A stretch of 64,000 nucleotides of DNA from Novosphingobium panipatense (GCF_002149965.1 NZ_MSQB01000013.1:105769-169768), one strand, 5' to 3'. Numbered from the stretch's first letter, positions 29,609-39,715 are shown. Made by a program: numbers and translations. Notes: generated from the sequence alone by a model not told the origin.

Positions 29609-29783
29609 GTGCGCTCGTATTGGGGGAAAATGCCTGTACCGGCAAGGGGTTCCCCGGGTGCGACAGATTGTTGATTTTGCAAGGAGGGGTCTGGAAACAT
29701 ACCGTGGCAATTTGATGGCAGCATTCCGCGCAAGCCCTACGCGCACTTGCGCGCGAAGCGCCGCGCTGGCAAAGCCCCGCGCC

Positions 29784-32441
29784 ATGACCGACACTCCAGA
29801 AACCGCCCTCGAAGCCGCTCTCGACAAGACCTTCGACCCCGCCCTGATCGAGGCGAAGTGGTACCAGCATTGGGAAAGCGAAGGGCTGTTCCGCCCCGAG
29901 CGTGCCGACGCGCAGCCGTTCACCATCGTGAACCCGCCGCCGAACGTCACCGGATCGCTTCACATCGGCCACGCTCTGGACAATACGCTGCAGGACATCG
30001 TGATCCGTCACGAGCGTCTGAAGGGCAAGGACGCGCTCTGGGTGGTCGGCACCGACCATGCGGGCATCGCCACCCAGATGGTGGTCGAACGCCAGATGGA
30101 AGCCAAGCAGGACAAGCGCGCCAACTACACGCGCGAGGCATTCATCGAGAAGGTCTGGGAGTGGAAGGCCGAATCCGGCGGCACCATCACCGGCCAGCTG
30201 CGCCGCCTCGGCTGTTCGATGGACTGGAGCCGCGAGCAGTTCACGATGGATCCGCACTTCACCAAGGCCGTGGTCAAGGTCTTCGTGGACCTGCACAAGC
30301 AGGGCCTGATCTACCGTGACAAGCGCCTGGTGAACTGGGACCCCAAGTTCCGCACCGCCATTTCCGACCTCGAGGTCGAGACGCGCGAGACCAACGGCCA
30401 CTTCTGGCACATCAAGTATCCGCTTTCGGACGGTTCGGGCCATATCCACGTCGCCACCACCCGCCCCGAGACGATGCTGGCCGACATGGCCGTCGCGGTT
30501 AATCCCGAGGACGCGCGCTACAAGGAACTGCTGGCGCGCGGCGCCACCGTCACCCTGCCGCTCACCGGCCGCGAAATTCCCATCGTCGCCGACGAGCATG
30601 CCGATCCCGAACTGGGCTCGGGCGCGGTGAAGATCACCCCGGGTCATGACTTCAACGACTTCGAGGTCGGCAAGCGTGCGGGCTTCAAGGCCGCCGACAT
30701 GCTCAACATGCTCGATGCCGATGCCCATGTCTGCCAGACGCAGGACGGCCTCGTCCCCGAACAGCTCCTCGGCATGGACCGCTTCGAGGCGCGCAAGGCG
30801 ATCGTCGGCTACCTCGACGACGCAGGCCTGCTCGAAAAGGTCGAGGACCGCGTGATCCAGACCCCGTTCGGCGACCGCAGCGGCGTGGTGATCGAACCCT
30901 GGCTGACCGATCAGTGGTACGTCGATGCGCAGACGCTCGCCGGCCCGCCGATGGAAGCCGTCCGCTCCGGCGCGATCGAGATCGTTCCCAAGACCTGGGA
31001 AAAGACCTTCTTCAACTGGATGGAAAACATCCAGCCCTGGTGCGTCTCGCGCCAGCTCTGGTGGGGCCACCGCATCCCGGCGTGGTACACTGAAGACGGC
31101 GAGATCTTCGTGGCCGAGACCGAGGAAGAGGCACAGGCGCAGGCCGGCAACAAGAAGCTGACCCGCGACAACGACGTGCTGGACACCTGGTTCTCCTCCG
31201 CGCTCTGGCCTTTCGCCACGCTCGGCTGGCCTGATGAAGATGCCCCGCTGCTGAAGAAGCACTACCCGAACGACCTGCTGGTTTCCGGCTTTGACATCCT
31301 GTTCTTCTGGGATGCGCGCATGGCGATGCAGGGCATCCACTTCATGAAGGAAGTGCCGTGGAAGCGGCTCTACCTCCATGGTCTGGTGCGTGCCGCCGAC
31401 GGCCAGAAGATGTCGAAGTCCAAGGGCAACGTGGTCGATCCGCTGGGCCTGATCGACAAGTACGGCGCCGACGCGCTGCGCTTCTTCATGGCCGCCATGG
31501 AGAGCCAGGGCCGCGACGTGAAGATGGATGAAAAGCGCGTGGAGGGTTACCGCAACTTCGCCACGAAGCTGTGGAACGCCGCGCGTTTCTGCCAGTCCAA
31601 CGGCATCGTTGCCAGCACTTCGGTCAAGGCGCCCGCAGCCAGTTCCGCCGTCAACAAGTGGATCATCGGCGAAGTCGTCGAAACCCTCGCCGCGCTGGAC
31701 AAGGCCATGGCCGACCTGCGCTTCGACGCGGCTGCCAACGCGATCTACCACTTCGTGTGGAACCAGTTCTGCGACTGGTACATCGAGCTTATCAAGGGCA
31801 ACTTCGACGAAGAGACCAAGGCCGTCGCCGGCTGGGTGCTCGACCAGATCCTCGTCATGCTCCACCCGTTCATGCCCTTCGTCACCGAAGAGCTGTGGAG
31901 CAAGATGGGCGCGCGCGATCAGGACCTGATCGTCGCCGCATGGCCCGCGCCGGACGCTTCGGTGGACGCCGAAGCCAAGGCCGAAGTCGAATGGCTGATC
32001 GCGCTGATCGGCAACCTTCGCGGCGCCAAGTCGGAACTCGGCATCCCGCCGGGCGCGCGTCTTACCGCCTATGTCGCCGATCCTTCTGACGCGACGCGCG
32101 CGGTGATCGGCCGCAACGGCACCGCGATCGACCGTCTGGCGCGTCTGGATGCGATTCTGTTCGAGGCTGCTCCCGCAGGTGCCGCCATGCAGGTGGGCGC
32201 GGGCGACGCGACGCTGGCGATCCCGCTGGAAGGCGTGATCGACATCGCCGCCGAGAAGGCCCGTCTGGAAAAGGCCATGGCCGCTTCTGTCAAGGAACGG
32301 GACTCGCTCGACAAGCGTCTGGGCAACCCGGCCTTCGTCGAGAAGGCCAAGCCCGAGGCGATCGACAAGGCTCGCGCCGACCATGCCCACCATTCGGCCG
32401 AGGCCGAGCGTCTGGCTGCGGCGCTGGCGCGGCTGGGTTAA
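29784..32441 (+). CDS. valS: Valyl-tRNA synthetase
   Basis: 885-residue class I synthetase. The Rossmann HIGH motif starts at residue 60 (HIGHALD), KMSKS at residues 542-546 (KMSKSKGN), with the large editing domain between ([17 protein letters not shown]). Anticodon-binding helices follow, and a C-terminal coiled coil (about 820-885) is typical of ValRS. The ATG at 29784 aligns with the family opening ([16 protein letters not shown]). It charges tRNA(Val) and hydrolyses mischarged Thr-tRNA. A 167-bp repeat element begins 6 bp after its stop. Confidence 0.97.
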   Translation: MTDTPETALEAALDKTFDPALIEAKWYQHWESEGLFRPERADAQPFTIVNPPPNVTGSLHIGHALDNTLQDIVIRHERLKGKDALWVVGTDHAGIATQMVVERQMEAKQDKRANYTREAFIEKVWEWKAESGGTITGQLRRLGCSMDWSREQFTMDPHFTKAVVKVFVDLHKQGLIYRDKRLVNWDPKFRTAISDLEVETRETNGHFWHIKYPLSDGSGHIHVATTRPETMLADMAVAVNPEDARYKELLARGATVTLPLTGREIPIVADEHADPELGSGAVKITPGHDFNDFEVGKRAGFKAADMLNMLDADAHVCQTQDGLVPEQLLGMDRFEARKAIVGYLDDAGLLEKVEDRVIQTPFGDRSGVVIEPWLTDQWYVDAQTLAGPPMEAVRSGAIEIVPKTWEKTFFNWMENIQPWCVSRQLWWGHRIPAWYTEDGEIFVAETEEEAQAQAGNKKLTRDNDVLDTWFSSALWPFATLGWPDEDAPLLKKHYPNDLLVSGFDILFFWDARMAMQGIHFMKEVPWKRLYLHGLVRAADGQKMSKSKGNVVDPLGLIDKYGADALRFFMAAMESQGRDVKMDEKRVEGYRNFATKLWNAARFCQSNGIVASTSVKAPAASSAVNKWIIGEVVETLAALDKAMADLRFDAAANAIYHFVWNQFCDWYIELIKGNFDEETKAVAGWVLDQILVMLHPFMPFVTEELWSKMGARDQDLIVAAWPAPDASVDAEAKAEVEWLIALIGNLRGAKSELGIPPGARLTAYVADPSDATRAVIGRNGTAIDRLARLDAILFEAAPAGAAMQVGAGDATLAIPLEGVIDIAAEKARLEKAMAASVKERDSLDKRLGNPAFVEKAKPEAIDKARADHAHHSAEAERLAAALARLG

Positions 32442-32447
32442 GAAGGG

Positions 32448-32614
32448 GGAAAAGCAGGGGGGCAACACCCCCTGCACCCCCAAATACCGTCTAGGGCACG
32501 CGCGCAGCCTCGTAGTGCGCTCCTTGCTGCCGCAGGCTATTTTGTCTCCCGGCTCCCAGTGGGCGCAAAACGGCTAGGCTAGGCGCAACGCAGACGTTCC
32601 GAGGGTCTGGGGGA
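32448..32614. repeat. Tripartite intergenic repeat element, copy A
   Basis: Left flank 32448-32501 holds GGAAAAGCAGGGG, a hairpin and CTGCACCCCC. Core is 32511-32572. Right flank 32582-32614 ends GAGGGTCTGGGGGAT. Both flanks match, in the same orientation, those of copy B at 57316-57484, while the core matches only as its reverse complement. A CTGAGC-TTGTCGAAG repeat immediately follows (32618-32633), where copy B has instead the second arm of a palindrome. Both copies follow a + strand gene stop (valS, dctD), so they may act in 3'-end formation. Confidence 0.75.
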
Positions 32615-32721
32615 TCTCCTGAGCTTGTCGAAGGGCCCCAGGACTTTTTTATTTTCCTACACCTCACGCATCTGACACTTTCCCGCGCGTGACCGCCCTG
32701 CTCTTTCCTTACGGCACCAGC

Positions 32722-32753
32722 CACAAGGTGACACCCTCGACACAAGGTGACAC
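32722..32753. promoter_or_regulatory. Directly repeated 13-mer upstream of queE
   Basis: CACAAGGTGACAC occurs at 32722-32734 and again at 32741-32753, exactly 19 bp apart (nearly two helical turns). A GTGTAAACT/GTGTCAACT pair follows at about 32769-32786. They lie about 75-100 bp before the queE GTG. I infer a binding site for an unknown regulator. Confidence 0.4.
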
Positions 32754-32824
32754 TTTTCCCTCTGGACCGTGTAAACTGTGTCAACTTCGCCCCTCAAAAC
32801 TGTAACCTTGTACCGAGACGATCC

Positions 32825-33571
32825 GTGACGCTTGCGCTTGCCACCACCACTCCCGGCGAACCCGAAGTCTTCGCTTCGCTTCAGGGCGAAGGCGCCAGCA
32901 TGGGGCGGCCGAGCACGTTCGTGCGGCTGTCGCGCTGCAACCTTGCCTGCCAGTGGTGCGACACCGCCTATACGTGGCGCTTTACCGGCGACAACCGTTT
33001 CCACCGCGACGATCTGGCCTTCGAGCGCAAGGCCAATCAGGTCATGGCCGAGGAAGCCGACGTGGCGCGCATGGTGGCGGACCTGCCGCCCGACCGCCTT
33101 GTCATCACCGGCGGCGAGCCGCTGCTTCAGGGGCCGCAACTGGCGCGGATGCTGGCCGCGCTCGACGAGGCACGTCCGGGGATGCATGTGGAGATCGAGA
33201 CCAACGGATCGGTCGCGCCGCATGCCAGCCTCGATGCGCGGGTGCAGCAGTACAATGTCAGCCCCAAACTCTCCCACAGCGGCAACCCGGCGGAACTGGC
33301 GCTGGTGCCGGAGCGGCTCGACGCCTGGGCCGCCGATCCGCGCGCGTACTTCAAGTTCGTGGTGGCCGAGCCTGCCGACGTGGACGAAGTCCGCGCGCTG
33401 AAAGAGCGTCACGATATTCCCGCCGAGCGGATATTCCTGATGCCGGAGGGACGCTCCAGCGATGTCATCCGGCAGAGGTCGCCTTGGCTCTCGGATATCT
33501 GCACGCAGGAAGGCTATCGCTTCACCGACCGCCTGCACATACATATCTGGGGCGACACGCGCGGCACCTGA
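32825..33571 (+). CDS. queE: 7-carboxy-7-deazaguanine synthase QueE
   Basis: 248-residue radical SAM enzyme of the queuosine pathway; it converts 6-carboxytetrahydropterin to 7-carboxy-7-deazaguanine. The iron-sulfur cysteines are C38, C42 and C45 (CNLACQWCDT, a CxxxCxxC pattern). The family opening FASLQGEGASMGRPSTFVRLS and the ITGGEPLLQGP segment are clear. The GTG at 32825 is chosen by fit to the family; the other in-frame start lies too far inside. The MATE gene begins 19 bp downstream. The other queuosine genes are not in this window. Confidence 0.92.
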   Translation: MTLALATTTPGEPEVFASLQGEGASMGRPSTFVRLSRCNLACQWCDTAYTWRFTGDNRFHRDDLAFERKANQVMAEEADVARMVADLPPDRLVITGGEPLLQGPQLARMLAALDEARPGMHVEIETNGSVAPHASLDARVQQYNVSPKLSHSGNPAELALVPERLDAWAADPRAYFKFVVAEPADVDEVRALKERHDIPAERIFLMPEGRSSDVIRQRSPWLSDICTQEGYRFTDRLHIHIWGDTRGT

Positions 33572-33590
33572 GGGGCACGTAAGGGGACAC

Positions 33591-35021
33591 ATGAACGAAG
33601 CATCGCCGATACCGGCCGGAGAGACCGAACCCGAGGAGGCCCCTCCGCCGCAGCAGATGGCGCGGATGAAGGGTGATCTCACGCAGGGCCCGATCCTCAG
33701 GACCCTGCTGGTCTTCTCGATCCCGATGCTGATCTCGAACGTCCTCCAGACGCTCAACGGCTCGGTCAACGCGATCTGGGTCGGGCGGCTGCTGGGCGAG
33801 AGCGCACTGGCGGCGACCGCCAATGCCAATATCATCATGTTCCTGCTGATCGCGTTGGTGTTCGGCTTCGGCATGGCGACCACGGTGCGCGTCGGCCAGC
33901 ACTTCGGCGCGCGCGACATCGACGCGGCGCGGCGCACGTTCGGTTCCGGCGTGGGCTTCTGTCTCCTGCTCTCGGTGATCTGCGGGCTGGCCGGATGGCT
34001 CGGCGCGGACGCGCTGCTTCATGCGCTGGGCACGCCGGGCCAGAGCCGGATCGAGGCGCTGGACTATCTGCGCGTGATCTTCGTGACCCTGCCGCTCGGC
34101 TCGCTCTCGCTGATGGTCTCGATGGGCATGCGCGGCGCGGGCGATTCCAGGACGCCGCTCCATGCGATGATCCTGACGGTGGCGCTGGACGTGATCCTGA
34201 ACCCGCTGCTGATCATCGGACCCGGCCCGCTGCCCACGCTGGGGATCGCCGGATCGGCAGCGGCAACGGCCTTCGCGAACTTCGCCGGCCTCGTGTTCCA
34301 GCTCTGGACGATCTACCGCAAGGATCTGCCGATGCGCCTGCGCGGCGCGGAACTGGGCTATATGATCCCGCGCGGCAACGAGCTGCGCTACGTGATCCTC
34401 AAGGGCCTGCCGATGGGCGCACAGATGCTGCTCGTCTCTTCGGCGGGCCTCATCATGGTCGGCCTGGTCAACCGCGAGGGACTGGATTCGGCGGCGGCCT
34501 ACGGCGCTTCGCTGCAACTTTGGAACTATCTCCAGATGCCCGCGATGGCGATCGGCTCGGCCGTCAGCGCCATGGTCGCGCAGTCGCTCGGCGCGCACGA
34601 CCATGCCCGCGTCGGCAAAGTGACCGAGATCGGCCTCGTCACCAACCTCGCGCTCTCGATGCTGCTGGCGGCGGTGATCGTGGTGTTTGATCACCCGCTG
34701 CTGGCGCTGTTCCTGGGCGGAGACAGCCCCGCCATGCCGATCGCCCGGCATATCCAGCTGGTCTGCACCGCCTCGTTCGTGATCGTGTCGATCACCATGA
34801 TCCTCACCGGCACATTGCGCGCCTATGGGGCCGTGGTGGTGCCGCTGATCATCATGTTCCTCGGCCTCTATCCGGGACGCCTCGGCTTCTACTACCTCGC
34901 CTACCCGCTGCTCGGCAGCGAGGCGCTATGGTGGGCCTACCCGGTCGGCTCGGCGCTGACCGTGGCCCTGACACTGGCTTACTACCGCTGGGGTAAGTGG
35001 CGCGCGGCGTTTGATCTTTGA
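33591..35021 (+). CDS. MATE-family multidrug efflux transporter
   Basis: 476-residue protein with twelve predicted helices and the internal repeat of the MatE domain. Conserved positions include PMLISNVLQTLNGSVNAIWVG in helix 1-2, GFGMATTVRVGQHFGARD, and GIAGSAAATAFANFAG in the first half; second half AIGSAVSAMVAQSLGAHDH. MATE pumps export cationic drugs by sodium or proton antiport. AAGGGGACAC precedes the ATG. It may be co-transcribed with queE and ends 3 bp from the convergent ATPase gene with no terminator between them. Confidence 0.9.
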   Translation: MNEASPIPAGETEPEEAPPPQQMARMKGDLTQGPILRTLLVFSIPMLISNVLQTLNGSVNAIWVGRLLGESALAATANANIIMFLLIALVFGFGMATTVRVGQHFGARDIDAARRTFGSGVGFCLLLSVICGLAGWLGADALLHALGTPGQSRIEALDYLRVIFVTLPLGSLSLMVSMGMRGAGDSRTPLHAMILTVALDVILNPLLIIGPGPLPTLGIAGSAAATAFANFAGLVFQLWTIYRKDLPMRLRGAELGYMIPRGNELRYVILKGLPMGAQMLLVSSAGLIMVGLVNREGLDSAAAYGASLQLWNYLQMPAMAIGSAVSAMVAQSLGAHDHARVGKVTEIGLVTNLALSMLLAAVIVVFDHPLLALFLGGDSPAMPIARHIQLVCTASFVIVSITMILTGTLRAYGAVVVPLIIMFLGLYPGRLGFYYLAYPLLGSEALWWAYPVGSALTVALTLAYYRWGKWRAAFDL

Positions 35022-35024
35022 AAC

Positions 35025-36680
35025 TTACCTTCCTTGCGCGCGCCAACGCTGGACCGTGCGCAGGACCATCTCCTCCTCGCCGCCGGAACTGCTCCAAAGC
35101 TCGGTGAAAGAGGGATCGCCGGAAGCCGGGCGCCGGGATTCCTCCAGATCGTCGAACGAGGCGCGGATCGGAATCGCCACGCCTTCGCCGCAGATCACGC
35201 ATTCGCGGTTGCGCAGCGCCGGGATGGAATCGAGGAAACCGCGCGCCCCTTCCGGCATGGCAGCCCGCACGAAGGCCTGGTCGCGCTCGTTGTTGAGGCG
35301 CATCGCGATGATCGTCCCGCACTGCGAGAGCACGCCTTCTGCAAGGTCCGAGGGGCGCTGGGTGACGAGGCCGAGCGAAATGCCGTACTTGCGCCCTTCC
35401 TTGGCGATGCGCGAAAGGATGCGCCCGACCGAGGACCCGTCGGCGTTCTTCTCGCTAGGCACATAGCGATGCGCTTCCTCGCAGACGAGCAGGATCGGCC
35501 GCGTCTTCTCCTCGCGCGCCCAGACCGCGAAGTCGAAGACCATGCGGCTAAGCACGGCGACCACCGTGCTGGTGATGTCGGACGGCACGCCCGAAACGTC
35601 GATGATCGAGATCGGCCGCCCGCGTGACGGCAGGCGGAACAGCTTCGAGATGAACTCCGCCATCGTATCGCCCACCAGCATGCCGGAGAACATGAACTGA
35701 TAGCGCGGATCGCCCTTCAACTCGTCGAGCTTGTTCTTAAGCCGCATGTAAGGGGCGCTGGAATGCCCCTTGTCGAGCTTGCCCATGTGGTTGTTCAGGA
35801 TCGCGGACAAGTCGGACAGCAGATAGGGAATCGGCGAATCCACCGTGATCTTGCCGATCTGCTCCGCCAGCCGGTTCTTGCCGCGTGCTTCCAGCAGGCA
35901 CTTGCCGAGGATATCGCAATCGAGTTGCCGCTCGTCCCCGCGCGTGGTGACGAGGACCTCGCAGTGCTCCTCGAAGTTCATCAGCCAGTAGGGCATCTGC
36001 AAGTTCGAAACGTCGAGGATCACGCCGCTGTCGCGGAAGGCCGTGCCATATTCGCCGTGCGGATCGATCATGATGACGTGGCCTTCCGGCGCCTGCTCGC
36101 AGATCCGGTGCAGGATCAGCGCGGCGCTGGTGGACTTGCCGGTGCCGGTCGAGCCGAGCAGCGCGAAATGCTTGCCCAGCAGGGCATCGATGTAGAGAGA
36201 CGCGCGAATGTCCCGGGTAGGATAGACGGTGCCGATCTGCACCGCCTTGCGTCCATCGCTGGCATAGACCTGCCGCAAGTCCTCGGTGCCGACGGGATAG
36301 ACCAGCGCGCCGGGTGTGGGATAACGGGTCACGCCGCGTCGGAAACCGTGGATGCGGCCGGTCAGGCGCTCTTCCAGCCCCTCACCCAGGAAATCGGCTT
36401 CGGCAACGATGCCGCCGGGCACGGTGGCATCGCTTTTCTGGCTGCGTATGCTGGCAAGCAACCAGCCACGACCGACACGAATCCTGACCTGGCTGCCGAC
36501 CTGCCCGGACATCGCGATCGAAGGGTCCGGGTCCTGCGCCGAGGCCTCCAACCGGCGAAGATCGAAAGCGATCCGCGCGCCTGCACCGGAGATCTCCAGA
36601 ATCGCACCGACCGGCTCGTGATCCATCCGATCCTGCGGCGCCCGCGCGGCGTCGAAGCCTTCCATTCGCAACTCGTTCAT
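35025..36680 (-). CDS. HerA-like ATPase (DUF87 fold)
   Basis: 551-residue RecA-type ATPase. N-terminal beta-barrel (about 20-140, HAS-barrel-like, VGAILEISGAGARIAFDL) then the ATPase core with Walker A LGSTGTGKSTSAALIL (about 175) and Walker B ILLVCEEAHRYVP (about 415). Further motifs SRIAKEGRKYGISLGLVTQRPSD and CGTIIAMRLNNERDQ match HerA and FtsK-type translocases. HerA usually works with a nuclease (NurA, or Sir2-type partner in defence loci). No such partner lies beside it; the neighbours are a MATE pump and a TIGR02186/TauE pair. It is probably a stand-alone DNA translocase, with its role unknown. Confidence 0.8.
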   Translation of the reverse strand: MNELRMEGFDAARAPQDRMDHEPVGAILEISGAGARIAFDLRRLEASAQDPDPSIAMSGQVGSQVRIRVGRGWLLASIRSQKSDATVPGGIVAEADFLGEGLEERLTGRIHGFRRGVTRYPTPGALVYPVGTEDLRQVYASDGRKAVQIGTVYPTRDIRASLYIDALLGKHFALLGSTGTGKSTSAALILHRICEQAPEGHVIMIDPHGEYGTAFRDSGVILDVSNLQMPYWLMNFEEHCEVLVTTRGDERQLDCDILGKCLLEARGKNRLAEQIGKITVDSPIPYLLSDLSAILNNHMGKLDKGHSSAPYMRLKNKLDELKGDPRYQFMFSGMLVGDTMAEFISKLFRLPSRGRPISIIDVSGVPSDITSTVVAVLSRMVFDFAVWAREEKTRPILLVCEEAHRYVPSEKNADGSSVGRILSRIAKEGRKYGISLGLVTQRPSDLAEGVLSQCGTIIAMRLNNERDQAFVRAAMPEGARGFLDSIPALRNRECVICGEGVAIPIRASFDDLEESRRPASGDPSFTELWSSSGGEEEMVLRTVQRWRAQGR

Positions 36681-36759
36681 TGTGCCCCCGGAGCAAGTCC
36701 TCGGGCGAAGAGCTAGGCGAGCGCGGTTAATTTCCGGCTAAAGGCCACGCTCCGCACGA

Positions 36760-37524
36760 TCAGCGCAAGGCAAACAATCGCCCGGCCAGCCAGCCCATGC
36801 CGATCGAGACCGCCACGGCCAGAAGGCCATAGGCGAAGCCGTAGTTCTCCGCGAAATTGGCCGTGGCGCGCTCAAACCCCAGCTTGCGCACTTCGACCTG
36901 GCTGCTGGCCGAAGCGACCACCCGTCCGCGCGTCACCGCATAAGTCTCGGCGGTATAAGTCCCGGTCGGCACTTGCGAGGGCAGCCAGATCCGCGCCTGG
37001 TAGAGGACTTGCTCGCTGACCTTCACACCGCCCGCATCCTCGCGGTAGAGCCCGTTGCGGCGATTGAGATCGACAAGACCGTCCGAAAAGCGCGTCTGCT
37101 CGGCAGGGTCGATGGCGCCGATCGGGGAAAGCTGCAGCCACTTGAGGCCGAGTTCGTAGATCGCGGCGGTCTTGTCGTCGACGATGTCGCTGATCGGCCG
37201 AGTCGAGGCCAGCGCGTAGTAGGACGGCGCCGAGCGCAGCTCCGTACTGTCGGCATTGATCCAGATGCCCGCCACTTTCTGCTTTTCGCGCAGGACGATG
37301 GACTGGGTTGGTCCCTTGAGGACGACGACGATGTCGTAGTCCTGCGCGGCGCGCGAGCCTTCCGGGGTCAGGATCGCGCCGAAGAGCAGCAGTTCGGTGC
37401 CGGTGAAGCCCTGCCGCAGGTCCACTTCGTGCTGCGAGACTTCGGGAACGAGGATCGGATCACGCGCGCCGCCGAGCAGGATCGCGGCGGCAAGCGCGCA
37501 AGCCGAAAGCCGCAGGCGCTTCAC
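36760..37524 (-). CDS. TIGR02186-family transmembrane protein
   Basis: 254-residue protein with an N-terminal signal (LSACALAAAILLGGA), a long periplasmic beta-rich region (QGFTGTELLLFGAI, DIVVVLKGP, VLYQARIWLPSQVPTGTYTAE) and one C-terminal membrane helix (about 230-250, FAYGLLAVAVSIGMGWLAG). This architecture and the QGFTGTELLLFGA motif fit TIGR02186, a family nearly always next to TauE/SafE permeases, as here. The GTG start overlaps the end of the permease gene (GTGA), so they are coupled. It probably assists the permease, role unproven. Confidence 0.83.
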   Translation of the reverse strand: MKRLRLSACALAAAILLGGARDPILVPEVSQHEVDLRQGFTGTELLLFGAILTPEGSRAAQDYDIVVVLKGPTQSIVLREKQKVAGIWINADSTELRSAPSYYALASTRPISDIVDDKTAAIYELGLKWLQLSPIGAIDPAEQTRFSDGLVDLNRRNGLYREDAGGVKVSEQVLYQARIWLPSQVPTGTYTAETYAVTRGRVVASASSQVEVRKLGFERATANFAENYGFAYGLLAVAVSIGMGWLAGRLFALR

Positions 37525-38435
37525 AGGGGGGAGACCGTGTAGATCTCGTCCGGGCGATAGCCGAGGCCGATCGCCATGCGTCCGGCCACCAGCAGGACGA
37601 TGATCGCCAGTACCAGGCGCAGCTTCACGGGGCTCGCCTTCTGGGCGAACTGCGCGCCGAGTTGTGCGCCCGTGACCGAACCCAGCAGCAGCAGCGAAGC
37701 GAGCACGATGTCCACCGCGTGGGTGGTCATCGAGTGCATCATCGTCGTCGCCATGGTGACGAACAGGATCTGGAACAGCGACGTGCCGACCACGACATTG
37801 GCGCTCATGCCCAGGATGTAGAGCATCGCGGGAACGAGAATGAACCCGCCGCCAACGCCCATCAGCATGGTCAGGATGCCGGTGCCGATCCCCAGCAGCA
37901 GCGGGGCGAGCGGGGAAATGTAGAGGCCCGAACGGTAGAACCGCCAGCGCAGGGGCAGGCTGGCTACCATGGGATGGTGGCGCCGCTTGCGGGCCGCGAT
38001 CGGAATGCCGGATCGTTCGGCGCGGATCGACTGGATGCTCTCGCGGGCCATCAGTCCGCCGATGCCGCCCAGCATCAGCACGTAGAGGATGTTGATGACC
38101 GTATCGATCTGGCCGAGCCGCTGGAGCAGACTGAACAGCCCGGCCCCGATGCCGGTGCCGATGATGCCGCCCACCACCATCACGCCGCCCATGTGGTAGT
38201 CCACGCCGCCGCGCCGTGTATGGGCGAACACGCCGGAGACGCTGGCCCCCGTCACCTGGCTGGCAGCCGAAGCCGCCGCCACCGTGGGCGGAATGCCGTA
38301 GAAAATCATCAGCGGGGTCGTCAGGAAGCCGCCGCCCACGCCGAACATGCCCGAGAGCAGGCCGGTGATCGCGCCCAGGCCAACGATGATGAGACCGTTG
38401 ACCGAGAGGTTGGCTATGGGGAGATAGACATCCAT
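37521..38435 (-). CDS. TauE/SafE-family permease (probable sulfite/organosulfonate exporter)
   Basis: 304-residue membrane protein with the duplicated TauE/SafE motifs: GAITGLLSGMFGVGGGFLTTP near the N-terminus and GTGILTMLMGVGGGFILVPAML in the second half. Eight or so helices are predicted. Members export sulfite, sulfoacetate and related anions. An ATG at 38435 preceded by GAGAGGGG is the best start. The TIGR02186 gene overlaps its end, so both are probably one functional unit. The specific substrate is not visible. Confidence 0.86.
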   Translation of the reverse strand: MDVYLPIANLSVNGLIIVGLGAITGLLSGMFGVGGGFLTTPLMIFYGIPPTVAAASAASQVTGASVSGVFAHTRRGGVDYHMGGVMVVGGIIGTGIGAGLFSLLQRLGQIDTVINILYVLMLGGIGGLMARESIQSIRAERSGIPIAARKRRHHPMVASLPLRWRFYRSGLYISPLAPLLLGIGTGILTMLMGVGGGFILVPAMLYILGMSANVVVGTSLFQILFVTMATTMMHSMTTHAVDIVLASLLLLGSVTGAQLGAQFAQKASPVKLRLVLAIIVLLVAGRMAIGLGYRPDEIYTVSPL

Positions 38436-38482
38436 TCCACCCCTCTCGCTACCGCAGCATCTCCCGCTAGGAAAGCGGCGAA

Positions 38483-39715
38483 TCAGAAACCTGCGGATAG
38501 TGTGACCGCCGGACCAGAGCCGGGCTCGGCGTCGCCGCCGACCCGAAACCGCCAGTCCGCGGCGAGGCGCCCGAAACCGCCGCGCCAGAGCGGGAACGTG
38601 ACGGTCGCGGATGGTCCCGCATCGAGACGCTCCGCGCCCTTCTGCGCGCCGCCCCAGAGTCCTCCGCCGAGCCGCACTTGCGTTCTCCCGCGCGTGAGAA
38701 GCGATCGGTCCATGCGCAACTGGCCGTCGGCAAAAGGCGTCGCGAAGCGCCCGCCGACATAACCGGCCTGGGCATAAGCCTCGCCGCGCAACCCGCCCGG
38801 CAGCCGGAAATAGGGAAGCTGGGTCACGCCCATGACCGCCGGTTGCACCCATGTCATGCCGCCCTGCCGCGTGAGCCGGGCCTCCATGGCGGCGATCACC
38901 GGCACGGCCGGGAACGGGCGCGCCGAAAGCCCGGCCGCTGCGGAAGTTTCTCCTCTGGACGCGCCGAGGGTCGCGGTCGTGCGCAAATAGGCGGTGACCT
39001 GCCGGGTGTCACCGGGATAGAGCCGGTAGCGTAGTATCGCACCGCTCTGGCTGGCCCCGTAGCTTGCCGGAAGCGCTCCGTTGGTAAGCGGCCCTGCACT
39101 GCCTTGCCTGACGAGCGCCCAGGCGTCCATCGACCATCGCTTCGGCTGTGTCACCGGCGCAGGCGGCGGTGTAATGCTGGACGGCGGATAAGGCTGCGCC
39201 GCGAATTGCCCCAGCGGCGGCAGGCCCGGAGGCAAGCCCCCGTTTTCACCCGCTCGCGGCAGGAAGTCGAGGGACGGAGCGTCCTGGACTGCTAGAGGCC
39301 AGTCAGCCGCCGAAGCAAAACCGGGCGCCAGGCCGGACGAAGGCGGAAAGTTTCTCCGGCCCAGTTCGCTACTGCGTGGATGGGCCGGGGCGCCTGCGGC
39401 CCAGACCGGCACTTTCACGAAGACGGGATAGGCCTCCCGCACGACGGGTCCTAAACCATAGAGGGCGCCATAGGGCGGGCCGTAAGCGGCATAGAACCCC
39501 GCTCCCGCCGGAGACAGCGGACCGGGATAGGCCTGCACGCCGTCAGTCCCGGCAGCGCCATGCCTTCCGGCCGGAGCAAGCGCCATGGCCTGCACCGCTG
39601 CGGGTCGTACCGGCAGAGGCGTTTCCCAAGTAGAAATCCGGCCGCCCATCCATCCGGCAAGGACCGCGAGCAGGGCTACCAGCGGTTGTCCGCGAAGACG
39701 CTGCACCGCGCTCAT
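38483..39715 (-). CDS. NfrA C-terminal-like outer-membrane barrel, without the usual TPR region
   Basis: 410-residue protein. A short N-terminal hydrophobic stretch (PLVALLAVLAGWMGG) is followed by about 165 residues rich in Pro, Gly and Ala. From about 195 the sequence becomes barrel-like: alternating strands, then the ending ADWRFRVGGDAEPGSGPAVTLSAGF, with terminal Phe, which fits the C-terminal domain of phage N4 adsorption protein NfrA. E. coli NfrA is about 990 residues with TPR repeats; none are seen here. The gene overlaps the NfrB-like glycosyltransferase by 4 nt, supporting joint function in glycan export. Confidence 0.72.
   Translation of the reverse strand: MSAVQRLRGQPLVALLAVLAGWMGGRISTWETPLPVRPAAVQAMALAPAGRHGAAGTDGVQAYPGPLSPAGAGFYAAYGPPYGALYGLGPVVREAYPVFVKVPVWAAGAPAHPRSSELGRRNFPPSSGLAPGFASAADWPLAVQDAPSLDFLPRAGENGGLPPGLPPLGQFAAQPYPPSSITPPPAPVTQPKRWSMDAWALVRQGSAGPLTNGALPASYGASQSGAILRYRLYPGDTRQVTAYLRTTATLGASRGETSAAAGLSARPFPAVPVIAAMEARLTRQGGMTWVQPAVMGVTQLPYFRLPGGLRGEAYAQAGYVGGRFATPFADGQLRMDRSLLTRGRTQVRLGGGLWGGAQKGAERLDAGPSATVTFPLWRGGFGRLAADWRFRVGGDAEPGSGPAVTLSAGF

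Noticed and set aside
35025..36680. HerA-based anti-phage defence system
   Set aside because: No Sir2, DUF4297 or nuclease partner is adjacent and the neighbours are transport genes, so the defence label is not supported.
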